A DNA stretch of 64,000 bases from the NCBI RefSeq assembly GCF_009755605.1, contig NZ_WPNZ01000034.1, positions 1-64,000 on the forward strand, read 5' to 3'. The notes below the pieces were generated by a model. It saw nothing but the letters and a program-made list of their open reading frames with translations. It had not been told where the DNA came from and searched no databases. This document shows, piece by piece, positions 31,717-40,012 of this stretch. Every line of letters starts with the position of its first letter. Positions within the stretch are counted from its first letter, which is position 1. The DNA comes from Streptomyces typhae. GTDB taxonomy: Bacteria > Actinomycetota > Actinomycetes > Streptomycetales > Streptomycetaceae. The translations under genes and the position numbers were made by a program.

Positions 31717-34700
31717 TCACAAGGAGCAGACAGGATGCGCTGGTTGGTTGGGCAGGTAGACGGAGCGTTCCAGCGGGGTGAGGTCCCGGTGGATGAGGCG
31801 GCATATCTTGCGGATGGACGTGGCGGTGGTGGGCAGGTCCGGTTTCCACACTCGTACCGTGTTGTCCTCGCTGCTGGTGATCAGGGCGCTCGCGTCGGGG
31901 CTGAACGTGAGGCTGATGACGTGGCCGGTGTGGCCGGTGAAGGTGGTACGTGTTCTGCCGGTCTCCACGTCCCACAGCCGCACCGAGGTATCGGCGCCGG
32001 AGGTGACGGCCAGGAGCTGTTCCCCCGGGCCGAATGCCAGCGCGGAGCCCACGTCCGAGTGGCGGGCGACGGCCTTGCTGGCCTTGCCGGTGGTCACGTT
32101 CCACACTCGTACGGTGTTGTCCATGCTGCTGGTGGCCAGGGTGGCTCCGTCCGGGCTGAACACCATGGATTCCAGTGACGAGGTGTGGCCTCGGAGTGTG
32201 GTGCGTGTCTTGCCGGTGGCTGCGCTTCGCAGCCGGACCTCGTAGTCCCTGTCTGCGGTGGCCAGGGTTTTGCCGTCCGGGCTGAACGCGAGAGCCTCCG
32301 CCGACTCGCTCACAGTGGTGCGTATCCGGCCCGTGGCGGTGTTCCACAGCCAGGCCTTCTCGTAACCGGCCACCGCCAAGGTTTCCCCGTCCGGGCTGAA
32401 TGCCGCGGCAGTGAGGTTTTCGGCGGGGAGCACGCGCAGGCTGTCGCCGGTTTTCACGTCCCACAGCCGTACCGTGTGGTCTCCGCCGCCGGTCGCCAGT
32501 GTCCGCCCGTCCGGACTGAACGCGATCGCTGTGACCGCGTCGGTATGACCCGTGAGGCTCAGCCGCAGTGTGTTCCGGTTCGTGTTCCTCAGGTGCACAG
32601 TGCCGCGCCGGTCGGCGGTGGCCAGGGTCCTTCGGTCGGGGCTCAGTGCCACCGTGAAGGTGTAGCCGGTGCGGTGGGTGCGTGTGGCCGGTGTCGTGCC
32701 TGCTGCCACGTCCCACAGTCGTACCGTCTTGTCGTCCCCGCCGGTGGCCAGCGTCCGGCCGTCCGGACTGAACCGCATCACGTTGGTCCTGTCGGTGTGT
32801 CCGGCGAGCGTGGCCCGCAGCTTGCCGGTTGGCGCATCCCATAGTTGCACCGCGCCGAAGCCTCCGGCGGCCAGTGTCCGGCCGTCCGGGCTGAACGTGA
32901 GCACCTCTGCTCCGCCAGGAAGAGAGCTGCGCGCTTTGCCGGTTGCGGTGTCCCACAACCACATCTTTCCGTCAGTGCCATTGGTCGCCAGGGTGCGCCC
33001 ATCAGGGCTGAAAGCCATCGCATCGGCAGTCTCGTAGCGGCCGGTCAGCATGGTGCGCAGTTTGCCCGTGCCTACATCCCACAGCCCCACCCCGTTCTCG
33101 GTAGCGGCAGCCAGCGTCTTCCCGTCAGGGCTGAAGACGAGTTCGGAGACGTCCTTGGTGCGGCCGGTGAGCGTGATGCGGGGCTTGCCGTGGGCGACGT
33201 CCCACAGTCGTACTCCCTCGTCGTCGATTCTGGTGGCGAGTGTGCGCCCGTCCGGGCTGAACGCAAGCTCGTCGAAGCCGGACTGTGTGTGGAGGACATG
33301 CCGTACTCGCCCCGTCGCCACCTGTGAAAGTCGTAGCGTGCCGTCGTTGAGGCCCGCGACGGCCAGGGTGCGGGCGTCGGGAGTCAGCGTCATCCTGTAC
33401 GTCTCGTCGCCGTAGTTGGAGACGACGGTGCGTCTGGTGCCGGTGGCCGTGTCCCACAGGTACGCGTCCCGGTCCTCGGCGGTGGAGACCAGGGTGCGCC
33501 CGTCGCGGCTGAACGCCAGGGCACGGAGTCCGCCGGTGTGGCCCACGAGGCGGTGCCGCAGAGGAAGGCCGTAGGCGGAGTAGAGGCTGCCGGCGGCCTC
33601 CGGCGTGGGAGCCGTGCGGTGCGCTTGGACGGCCAGCAGCGAGGCGAGGTCGGGATCCTCGTCGAGCAGGGCCGCGGACTGTGCGGCAAGTTGCCGGGAC
33701 TGGGCGACGCGCTGTGCGTCCAGGGCACGATCGCGTTCCCGGCCGCTGCTGAGGCTCTGCTTCCAGGCGAGGAGTCCGGTGGTCAGGGCCAGGACGAGGA
33801 GGACGGACAGGGCCGCGGTGAATCGCCGCAGGCGGCGGGCGGTGCGGGCAGCGGTCAGCTGTTCCTCGTCCCGGGCCGCAGTACTGGCGGTGAGGAAGGC
33901 CCTTTCCACCTTGGTGAGTTCCCGTCGGCCGTGAGCGAGGGGGAAGTGTTCCTCCGCGGTGGCCAGCAGGGCGCCGCGGTACAAGGCACCGGAATCGTGT
34001 CCGATTTCTTGCCACCTGTGGGCGGCTTCGGTGAGCCGGCGGTGGCAGCGCAGGCGTTCGCGGCTCTGGTCGATCCAGGTGAGCAAGCGGGGCCAGGCGC
34101 TGATGAGGGCCTCGTGCGCGAGATCCACGGTGTGCTCGTCGAGGGTGATGAGGCGGGCGCGGGCCAGCCGGTCCAGGACCTCGTGGACGTCGCCGGAGTC
34201 CTCGCTCAGGTCGAGTTCGATGCGGTCGGCGGGACGCCGGGTGTCGGGTGCGCCCGCTCCAGGGGTGATGAGGCGGAGCAGCAGCAGTCGGGCGAGTTCG
34301 GCCTGGGCCTCGGTGAGCTGGGCATAGAGGGTTTCGGCGCTCTGGGCGATCGCGCCGTGCAGGCCGCCGGCTGCTTCGTACGCTTCCATCGTCAGGGACC
34401 GTCCCCGGCGTCGGCGGCAGGTTTCCAGCAGGGCGTGCGAGACCAGTGGCAGGCTGCCGGCCTGCCCGGCCGCGTCCTCGATCAGGCGTGCCGTCAGGGC
34501 CCGTTCCACGAGCAGGCCTGCGCCGGCCGCGGGCTTGACGATGGCTTCCCGCAGTTCGTCGCGGGTCATCGGGCCGACGGGCAGGCTCGCCTTGGCCAGC
34601 ACCGAGGCCAGGTCCTCGTGTTCGAGACAGCGCGCGTAGAAGTCCGCGCGCACTCCCAGCACCACCCGCAGCCGGCTGTCGGCGGCCTGGGCCCGCAGCA

Positions 34701-35373
34701 GCAGACGGATGAACTGGGCCCGCTGCGCCGCATCCTGGCAGAGGGTGAAGACCTCCTCGAACTGGTCCACCACCAGCCAGGTGTCCCCCTCGCCCGCAGC
34801 CGGGTCGCATCGCCCGTGGTGATCCGCGAAGGGGTGCGCCCCGGGAGTGAGAATCCGGATCGCCGCCGGTCGCGCCGCCTCGTCGTCCAGTTGCCGCAGC
34901 CGCGGGACGAGTCCGGCGCGCAGAAGCGAGGACTTGCCGCTGCCGGACGGGCCGAGCACCATCGTGATCCGCTGCGCACAGGCCAACTCGACGAGCTCGT
35001 CCGTCAGGCGGCCGCGCCCGAAGAAGCGCTCCTGGTCCCCTGGCTCGAAACGCGCCAGCCCACGGTAGGGCGCCACCGAGGGATCGACCGGCTCCGCCGG
35101 GAGACGGGCCACCTCGCTCCTGACCTGGTGCCAGCGGCGCTCCCACTCCTCCTGATCCCCGCCGCACGTCGTCGCAAAGGCCAGCGTGACCTCCAGAGAA
35201 GGCAACTGCTCACCCGAGGCGGCCCGGGAGAACGCCGTAGCGGAATACGCCGCCTGCTGTGCCATCTCCCGGTACGTCGGGCTGCCTGCCCGCGCGCGCA
35301 GGACCCGCAGTGCCAGGGCAAATCGCGCGACGGGGCCGGCTGCCGGATCCAACGGCTTCTCGCGACGCCCCAT
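31717..35373 (-). CDS. nSTAND1-type NTPase with HTH domain, transmembrane helix and 14 WD40 repeats
   Basis: A 1218-residue protein from the ATG at 35373. Residues 10-95 form an XRE-like helix-turn-helix (TYREMAQQAAYSATAFSRAASG). The STAND NTPase follows with Walker A GPSGSGKSSLLRAG at 141-154, WLVVDQFEEVF as Walker B, and the winged-helix end LISAWPRLLTWI. A transmembrane helix lies near 520-545. The C-terminal half contains 14 WD40 units (FSPDGRTLAT type), enough for two seven-bladed propellers. STAND proteins are signal-dependent switches; some defend against phage, others control development. Alone in its transcript. Confidence 0.93.
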   Translation of the reverse strand: MGRREKPLDPAAGPVARFALALRVLRARAGSPTYREMAQQAAYSATAFSRAASGEQLPSLEVTLAFATTCGGDQEEWERRWHQVRSEVARLPAEPVDPSVAPYRGLARFEPGDQERFFGRGRLTDELVELACAQRITMVLGPSGSGKSSLLRAGLVPRLRQLDDEAARPAAIRILTPGAHPFADHHGRCDPAAGEGDTWLVVDQFEEVFTLCQDAAQRAQFIRLLLRAQAADSRLRVVLGVRADFYARCLEHEDLASVLAKASLPVGPMTRDELREAIVKPAAGAGLLVERALTARLIEDAAGQAGSLPLVSHALLETCRRRRGRSLTMEAYEAAGGLHGAIAQSAETLYAQLTEAQAELARLLLLRLITPGAGAPDTRRPADRIELDLSEDSGDVHEVLDRLARARLITLDEHTVDLAHEALISAWPRLLTWIDQSRERLRCHRRLTEAAHRWQEIGHDSGALYRGALLATAEEHFPLAHGRRELTKVERAFLTASTAARDEEQLTAARTARRLRRFTAALSVLLVLALTTGLLAWKQSLSSGRERDRALDAQRVAQSRQLAAQSAALLDEDPDLASLLAVQAHRTAPTPEAAGSLYSAYGLPLRHRLVGHTGGLRALAFSRDGRTLVSTAEDRDAYLWDTATGTRRTVVSNYGDETYRMTLTPDARTLAVAGLNDGTLRLSQVATGRVRHVLHTQSGFDELAFSPDGRTLATRIDDEGVRLWDVAHGKPRITLTGRTKDVSELVFSPDGKTLAAATENGVGLWDVGTGKLRTMLTGRYETADAMAFSPDGRTLATNGTDGKMWLWDTATGKARSSLPGGAEVLTFSPDGRTLAAGGFGAVQLWDAPTGKLRATLAGHTDRTNVMRFSPDGRTLATGGDDKTVRLWDVAAGTTPATRTHRTGYTFTVALSPDRRTLATADRRGTVHLRNTNRNTLRLSLTGHTDAVTAIAFSPDGRTLATGGGDHTVRLWDVKTGDSLRVLPAENLTAAAFSPDGETLAVAGYEKAWLWNTATGRIRTTVSESAEALAFSPDGKTLATADRDYEVRLRSAATGKTRTTLRGHTSSLESMVFSPDGATLATSSMDNTVRVWNVTTGKASKAVARHSDVGSALAFGPGEQLLAVTSGADTSVRLWDVETGRTRTTFTGHTGHVISLTFSPDASALITSSEDNTVRVWKPDLPTTATSIRKICRLIHRDLTPLERSVYLPNQPAHPVCSL

Positions 35374-35626
35374 GCACCCCCCATCCGTCGCAGCACCGAG
35401 CAACCCGCCTCACACGGGCACGCGGTATTCCAGCAGAACGGAGGCAACAGTGCGCAGTCCACCGTCGAACGTCAGCCAGCCCGTCATCAGGTCCGTCAGT
35501 CCGCCCGACAGCAAGCTCTGGTGCGGTGACCGTCCCGGCGCCCGAGGCCACGAGTACCCCTCCCTCGGCTCGGGGGTCACGACGGCACCATTTCCGATTC
35601 GGGGCCTGGGCCGACAGCCTCGCGGG
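35374..35626. other. Intergenic stretch with no recognised gene
   Basis: Between the nSTAND gene start and the carotenoid-oxygenase relic nothing with clear coding bias or repeats is seen. It contains the nSTAND promoter. Confidence 0.5.
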
Positions 35627-35877
35627 TGATCAGTCACCGAGGAGTTGACCGCCTTCGGCCTCAAGGTGACCGGTCGCATTCCGCGTGACCTGGACGGCCG
35701 CTACCTGCGCAACGGCCCGAACGCCCTGGGTCTGGAGGACGTCCGCGCCCATCACTGGGTGCTCGGGGAGGCCTACCCGGGCCAAGTGCGACCGGACGAC
35801 TTCGCGTGCAACACGCACGTGTGATCCCGTACAAGGGCCGCATCCTGGCGTTGCAGGAAGGCGGGCCGCTGCCGTAG
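35627..35877 (+). pseudogene. Carotenoid cleavage oxygenase (RPE65 family) relic
   Basis: One frame reads VTGRIPRDLDGRYLRNGPNA, followed by LEDVRAHHWVLGE, exactly the N-terminal signature of bacterial carotenoid oxygenases (GxIPxxLxGxYxRNGPN). After a deletion, it continues to CNTHV and stops. Shifted by two bases, the following DNA reads VIPYKGRILALQEGGPLP, the next conserved block (NTHVI...GRILALxEGG). The shift lies in CACGTGTGATC and is explained by one duplicated TG. Thus it is a decayed gene with at least one deletion and a frameshift; the four metal-binding histidines are gone. Confidence 0.85.
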
Positions 35878-35895
35878 AGGAGGCGGCGGGGCGGC

Positions 35896-36627
35896 TCAGC
35901 CCGCCCCGTACGCGGCGCGGACCAGCGCGTCGAACAGTCCCTGCTGGCCCGCGTCCTCCCCCGCGGTGTCCTCGGGATGCCACTGCACGGCGAGGAACCA
36001 ACCGCCTGCGTCGGGCGCCTCCACGGCCTCGATCGTGCCGTCGGCGGCGCGCGCGGTGACGACCAGGCCGGTGCCGAGCCGGTCGACGTGTTGATGGTGG
36101 TAGCAGGACGCCTCGGTCTTGTCGGCGCCGACGAGGGCCGCGACGGTGGAGCCGGGGCTGAGGCATACCGGGTGTCGGACGTGCCGGTGTTCTCGGCCGG
36201 GGCCGCCCATGTCCTGGTGGAGGGTGCCGCCGAGGGCGGTGTTGACCACTTGCAGTCCGCGGCAGATCGCCAGCAGCGGCAGCTTCAGCGCCAGTGCCTG
36301 GCGGGCCGCTTCGAGGTCGAAGGCGTCCTGTTCGTCGTCCACGTCGTAGACGGCCTCGTGCGTCTGCCCTGCACCGTAGCGGTGCGGTGCGAGGTCTCCC
36401 CCGCCGGGGAGCAGGACGCCGTCGAAGCGGGCGAGGCGCGCGGCGGTCCCCCGCGGGTCGCAGCGGCCCGCGGGGGCGTGCGGGTGGATCGTCACGGGTT
36501 CGCCGCCCGCCCGCCAGACCGCTTCGACCAGGGCCCTGGCGTTGACCTCGGCCGCGTGGCGCAGCGCTGACGCGCCGGCGGAGAAGCGCGCCGGGATCGC
36601 GATGAGCGGGCGCGCGGAGCGGGTCAT
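35896..36627 (-). CDS. Gamma-glutamyl-GABA hydrolase family (PuuD-like class I amidotransferase)
   Basis: A 243-residue glutamine-amidotransferase-fold hydrolase. The nucleophile elbow is LLAICRGLQVVNTALGGTLHQD (Cys in ICRG), and the catalytic His/Glu pair is in LAVQWHPEDTA. GVLLPGGGDLAP is the oxyanion-hole region. PuuD removes glutamate from gamma-glutamyl-GABA, the last step of putrescine use; related proteins act on other gamma-glutamyl amides. It lies downstream of an aldehyde dehydrogenase, with its ATG in the last unit of a repeat that begins at the dehydrogenase stop codon. A GlnA-type ligase is found 7 kb away, supporting a gamma-glutamyl amine route. Confidence 0.9.
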   Translation of the reverse strand: MTRSARPLIAIPARFSAGASALRHAAEVNARALVEAVWRAGGEPVTIHPHAPAGRCDPRGTAARLARFDGVLLPGGGDLAPHRYGAGQTHEAVYDVDDEQDAFDLEAARQALALKLPLLAICRGLQVVNTALGGTLHQDMGGPGREHRHVRHPVCLSPGSTVAALVGADKTEASCYHHQHVDRLGTGLVVTARAADGTIEAVEAPDAGGWFLAVQWHPEDTAGEDAGQQGLFDALVRAAYGAG

Positions 36628-36725
36628 GGGTGGGTCCAGACGGTCTCGGGTCGCCGTTGGGTCCAGACGGTCTCCGGTCGCCGTTGGATCCAAGTGGTCT
36701 CGGGTCACAGTTGGATCCAGGTGGT
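36622..36725. repeat. 27-bp tandem array bridging a stop codon and the next start codon
   Basis: Read on the minus strand, four units begin at 36725, 36698, 36671 and 36644, with ACCACYTGGATCCAAC or its diverged form. The first unit holds the ALDH stop TGA; the fourth holds the PuuD ATG at the equivalent place (CATGACCC against TGTGACCC). The PuuD frame is open through the whole array. Confidence 0.95.
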
Positions 36726-38189
36726 CTTGAGTTCCGTGTACTTCTCCAGGGCGTGCGCGGACTTGTCGCGTCCGTTTCCCGACTGCTTCATGCCGCCGAA
36801 GGGGACCGTGAGGTCGCCCTCCTCGTAGCAGTTGACCCACACGGTACCGGCCCGCAGGGCGCGCGAGACCTGGTGGGCGGTGGACAGGTCGGAGGTCCAC
36901 AGTCCGGCGGCGAGTCCGTAGTGGGTGGCGTTGGCGAGGGCCACCGCCTCGTCGAGGTCCTCGAAGGTGAGGACGGACAGAACAGGACCGAAGACCTCCT
37001 CGCGGGCGAGTGCCGAACGCGAGTCGACGTGGTCGAAGACGGTGGGCCGCAGGTACACGCCTCCTGTCTCGGCCAGTACGCGCTCTCCCCCGGTGCGCAG
37101 CCGCGCACCGTCGTCGACGGCGGTGTGGATGTGGTCGAGCACCCGGTCCAAGTGGTCCTGGCCGACCAGCGCGCCCATCTCGGTCGCCGGGTCGAGGGGG
37201 TCGCCGATCCGCAGCGCGCGGGCCCGTTCGACGACCGCTTCGGTGACACGCTCGGCGACGGAGGCGTGCACGAGCAGCCGGGAGGGCGCGGTGCACATCT
37301 CGCCCTGGTTGAAGAAGATGCCCCAGGCCGCGGTGGCGGCGGCCTGTTCCAGGTCGGGGGCGTCGGGCAGGATGATGTTCGGGGACTTGCCGCCCAGTTC
37401 GAGCCACACGCGCTTGAGGTTGGAGTCGGCGGCGTAGCGCAGGTAGTGGCGGCCCACAGCGGTGGATCCCGTGAAGGCGAGGACGTCGACGTCGGGGTGG
37501 AGGCCGAGCGCCCGTCCGGCGACCGAACCGTGACCCGCCACGACGTTGAGGACCCCGGGCGGCAGCCCGGCCTCGTCGGCGATCCGGGCGAGGAGCAGGG
37601 CGGACAGCGGCGAGTTCTCCGACGGCTTGAGGACGACCGTGCAGCCGGCGGCGAGCGCGGGGGCGATCTTCCAGCCCGCCAGGGTCAGGGGGAAGTTCCA
37701 GGGCACGACGGCTCCCACGACCCCCGCCGGTTCGCGGGTGACGAGGGCGAGGGTGTCGGGCGGGGTGTGCGGGGACTCGTCGGTGAGCTTGTCGGCCAGC
37801 TGCCCGTACCAGCGGAAGGTACCGATCAGGGCGCGCAGCTCTATGTCGTGTGCGTCGGTGATCGGTTTGCCCATCTCCAGGCTCACGGTGAGGGCGAGGT
37901 CGACCCGCCGCTCCTCGATCAGGTCCGCGAGCCGCAGCAGCGTCCGGCCGCGTTCGGCGGGCGCGAGCCGTGGCCAGGGCCCGTCGTCGAAGGCCCGGCG
38001 GGCCGCCGCTACGGCCAGGTCGACCTCCGCCGCCCCGGCGTCGGCGACCTCGGCCAGCGAATGGCCGTTCCGCGGGGAGACGATGGTGAACGCGCCGCCT
38101 CCGTCGTGTGCGCGGCCGTCGATGAGGTGCGAGCCGGTGAACCGGAGCGTCTCGGCCCGGCGTATCCAGCCGTCGTGGGTGACATCCAC
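36705..38189 (-). CDS. NAD(P)-dependent aldehyde dehydrogenase (PuuC/BADH-like)
   Basis: A 494-residue ALDH from a GTG at 38189; further upstream the frame runs into a 7-mer array and is not coding. PAGVVGAVVPWNFPLTLAGWK is the nucleotide-binding region, LELGGKSPN holds the catalytic Glu and FFNQGEMCTAPSR the nucleophilic Cys. CYEEGDLTVPFGGMKQSGNGRDKSAHALEKY ends it and is typical of gamma-glutamyl-gamma-aminobutyraldehyde dehydrogenases. With the PuuD-like hydrolase it forms a two-gene operon, pointing to oxidation of an aminoaldehyde or gamma-glutamyl aminoaldehyde. Confidence 0.93.
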   Translation of the reverse strand: MDVTHDGWIRRAETLRFTGSHLIDGRAHDGGGAFTIVSPRNGHSLAEVADAGAAEVDLAVAAARRAFDDGPWPRLAPAERGRTLLRLADLIEERRVDLALTVSLEMGKPITDAHDIELRALIGTFRWYGQLADKLTDESPHTPPDTLALVTREPAGVVGAVVPWNFPLTLAGWKIAPALAAGCTVVLKPSENSPLSALLLARIADEAGLPPGVLNVVAGHGSVAGRALGLHPDVDVLAFTGSTAVGRHYLRYAADSNLKRVWLELGGKSPNIILPDAPDLEQAAATAAWGIFFNQGEMCTAPSRLLVHASVAERVTEAVVERARALRIGDPLDPATEMGALVGQDHLDRVLDHIHTAVDDGARLRTGGERVLAETGGVYLRPTVFDHVDSRSALAREEVFGPVLSVLTFEDLDEAVALANATHYGLAAGLWTSDLSTAHQVSRALRAGTVWVNCYEEGDLTVPFGGMKQSGNGRDKSAHALEKYTELKTTWIQL

Positions 38190-38310
38190 CGTGAATCCTC
38201 GTTTCGTTCGTGGTCCGGGCGGGTCTCGGCTGAGCCGGGTCCGGGGCGGACGATGTCGTCGGGTTACGGCCGTCTGCCCGGCCCGGCCCGGCCCGGCCTG
38301 AGCGAGGCGC

Positions 38311-38387
38311 GGGCAGCGGGCAGCGGGCAGCGGGCAGCGGGCAGCGGGCAGCGGGCAGCGGGCAGCGGGCAGCGGGCAGCGGGCAGC
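38311..38387. repeat. Heptanucleotide array, 11 perfect GGGCAGC units
   Basis: Eleven identical 7-mers upstream of the aldehyde dehydrogenase. A pentamer run (GCCCG, 38276-38300) precedes it, and a 15-bp direct repeat (acccgccagggctcc, near 38413) follows it. Confidence 0.97.
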
Positions 38388-38486
38388 GGCTAACGAACGG
38401 GCGGGCGGGCGTGACACCCGCCAGGGCTCCACCCGCCAGGGCTCCAGCCGCCGACAACTCAGCCCCGGCAACAAACTCCCAGCAGC

Positions 38487-39116
38487 TCAGCCCCCGACCG
38501 AGCCCCCGCCCTCCCCCTCGACCACCAACCGCTCCAGCAACCCGCGGAGCTCCCACAGCGCCTCCTCGGTCACCTCCTGCTCGCCGAAGACGAGCTGGTG
38601 CAGCACCAGGCCCTCCAGTGCCGCGAAGACAAGGCGGGACAGCCCCCGGTCGACAGGCCGGGACAGGATGCGGGACAGGTCCCGCCGCGCGGTCTCGAAG
38701 TACTCGTCGTACAGGGCACGCAGATGGGGCATCAGTTCCGGCCTGCGCCGGGACTCCAGGAGCAGTTCGTACTGGAACGCCTGGAGGTCCGGTCCGGCCG
38801 CCACCATGTTCCCCAGGCCGACGGCGAAGTCCTCCGTGCGCTCGGCGCCGGTGTCGAGGGCGCTGACGTCGAGCGAGGAGCGGAAGGCGTGGTCCACGGC
38901 CTCCTCGATGAGGGCGTCGCGGGAGCCGAAGTGGTGCACGACGAGCCCGTGGGTGACGCCGGCCTCCTCGGCGACGGCCCGGTAGGTGAGACCGCGCAGT
39001 CCGCCCCGGGCCACCACGCGTACGGCGGCGTCGAGGAGGGCGGTGCGCCCCGACCCGTAGTTCGTCACGGGCTTGCGGGTGCCGCGGGCGGCGACGGGCT
39101 CGGCGGGGTCGGTCAT
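38487..39116 (-). CDS. TetR-family regulator (hpa operon side)
   Basis: A 209-residue regulator. The helix-turn-helix is LRGLTYRAVAEEAGVTHGLVVHHFGSRDALI at about 44-75; the C-terminal domain with FQYELLLESRRRPELMPHLRALYDEYF belongs to the TetR_C_6-like group (BetI/PaaR-like). It lies immediately downstream of the fumarylacetoacetase-family gene and is probably co-transcribed with the hpa-like operon, which it may control. The stop region carries a weak duplicated GGGGCTGAG element. Confidence 0.9.
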   Translation of the reverse strand: MTDPAEPVAARGTRKPVTNYGSGRTALLDAAVRVVARGGLRGLTYRAVAEEAGVTHGLVVHHFGSRDALIEEAVDHAFRSSLDVSALDTGAERTEDFAVGLGNMVAAGPDLQAFQYELLLESRRRPELMPHLRALYDEYFETARRDLSRILSRPVDRGLSRLVFAALEGLVLHQLVFGEQEVTEEALWELRGLLERLVVEGEGGGSVGG

Positions 39117-39144
39117 GCCGTGGAGCCTACCTGCGGCACTTCGG

Positions 39145-39990
39145 TCAGCGCTTCGGCGGCCTGATGCCACGGAACTCCCAGTCGCCGCCGAGCGCGGTGG
39201 ACAGCACCTCCTCCGACTCGGTCGGCTGGGCGCCGACGTCGGTGCGGATGGCGGTGGGTCCGGTGACGATGTGGTTGGTGAGCCTGCCGAGGCCCTCGAC
39301 CTCGACCTCGACGACGTCGCCCGGGGCGACGGGACGGGAGTTGGCCGGGGTGCCGGACAGCAGGACGTCACCGGGGTGCAGGGTGATGGTGCGGGCGATG
39401 TCGGCGACGAGGTAGTGCATGTCCCAGGTCATCTCGTCGGTGGAACCGTCCTGGACGACCTCGCCGTTGACGTGGGTCCGCAGCCGCTTGCCGCGGAAGT
39501 CCCAGTCGGTGACCAGGCCGGGGCCCAGTGGGCACAGCGTGTCGGAGCCCTTGACCCGCAGCATGGACCCGGCGTCGGTGTCCCGGAAGTCGTGCAGGCC
39601 GTAGTCGTTGGCCACGGTGTAGCCGGCGATGTACTCCTCCGCGTCGGCCGGGGAGATGTTGCGGGCGGTCCTCCCGATGACGATCGCGACCTCGCCCTCG
39701 TAGTTGAGCCACTTGCAGCCCTCGGGGCGGACGACCGCTCCCCGGTGGGCGTTCAGTGCCGAGGTCGGCTTGTGGAAGTACGTGGGGGTGTCGGGCAGGC
39801 CGATCTGGAACTCGTCGACCCGGCTGCGGTGGTTGAGGTGGACCGCGATCACCTTGGAGGGCACGACGGGCGGCAGGTGGTGGGCGTCCTCGATGCGGAC
39901 ACGGCGACCGTCTCCGGCGACCAGTTCGTCGCCGTCGCGGACCGTCTCCACGGTTGCGCCGTCGAGCAGGACACGGCGGTACTCGGGCAT
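39145..39990 (-). CDS. Fumarylacetoacetate-hydrolase-family protein (HpaG-like)
   Basis: A 281-residue FAH-fold enzyme; the ATG at 39990 is preferred over one upstream. YFHKPTSALNAHRGAVVRP, LNYEGEVAIVIGRTARN and HPGDVLLSGTPANSRPVAPGDVVEVEVEGLG are family motifs; the metal ligands Glu (YEGE), Glu and Asp are in place. In homoprotocatechuate degradation HpaG decarboxylates and isomerises the ring-fission product; here the neighbour HpaD and HpaE genes support that role. It ends 28 bp from the TetR gene and begins 22 bp after hpaD. Confidence 0.88.
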   Translation of the reverse strand: MPEYRRVLLDGATVETVRDGDELVAGDGRRVRIEDAHHLPPVVPSKVIAVHLNHRSRVDEFQIGLPDTPTYFHKPTSALNAHRGAVVRPEGCKWLNYEGEVAIVIGRTARNISPADAEEYIAGYTVANDYGLHDFRDTDAGSMLRVKGSDTLCPLGPGLVTDWDFRGKRLRTHVNGEVVQDGSTDEMTWDMHYLVADIARTITLHPGDVLLSGTPANSRPVAPGDVVEVEVEGLGRLTNHIVTGPTAIRTDVGAQPTESEEVLSTALGGDWEFRGIRPPKR

Positions 39991-40012
39991 GGTGGGGTAC
40001 CTTTCTGGCTTC

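Noticed and set aside
29960..31759. 599-codon open frame on the plus strand opposite phoD
   Set aside because: It is the antisense shadow of phoD and lacks any family motif; its composition (Gly/Val/Glu-rich with no fold) is the usual artefact of GC-rich codon bias.
33538..35529. 663-codon open frame opposite the nSTAND gene
   Set aside because: Antisense to a well-supported domain protein; no recognisable domain.
35639..35823. Short intact gene for a carotenoid-oxygenase-like peptide
   Set aside because: No start codon with ribosome binding site, a frameshift and loss of the catalytic histidines.
38190..38474. N-terminal extension of the aldehyde dehydrogenase through the GGGCAGC array
   Set aside because: The extension is only the translation of the 7-mers, and a GTG with suitable spacing at 38189 begins the standard ALDH N-terminus.
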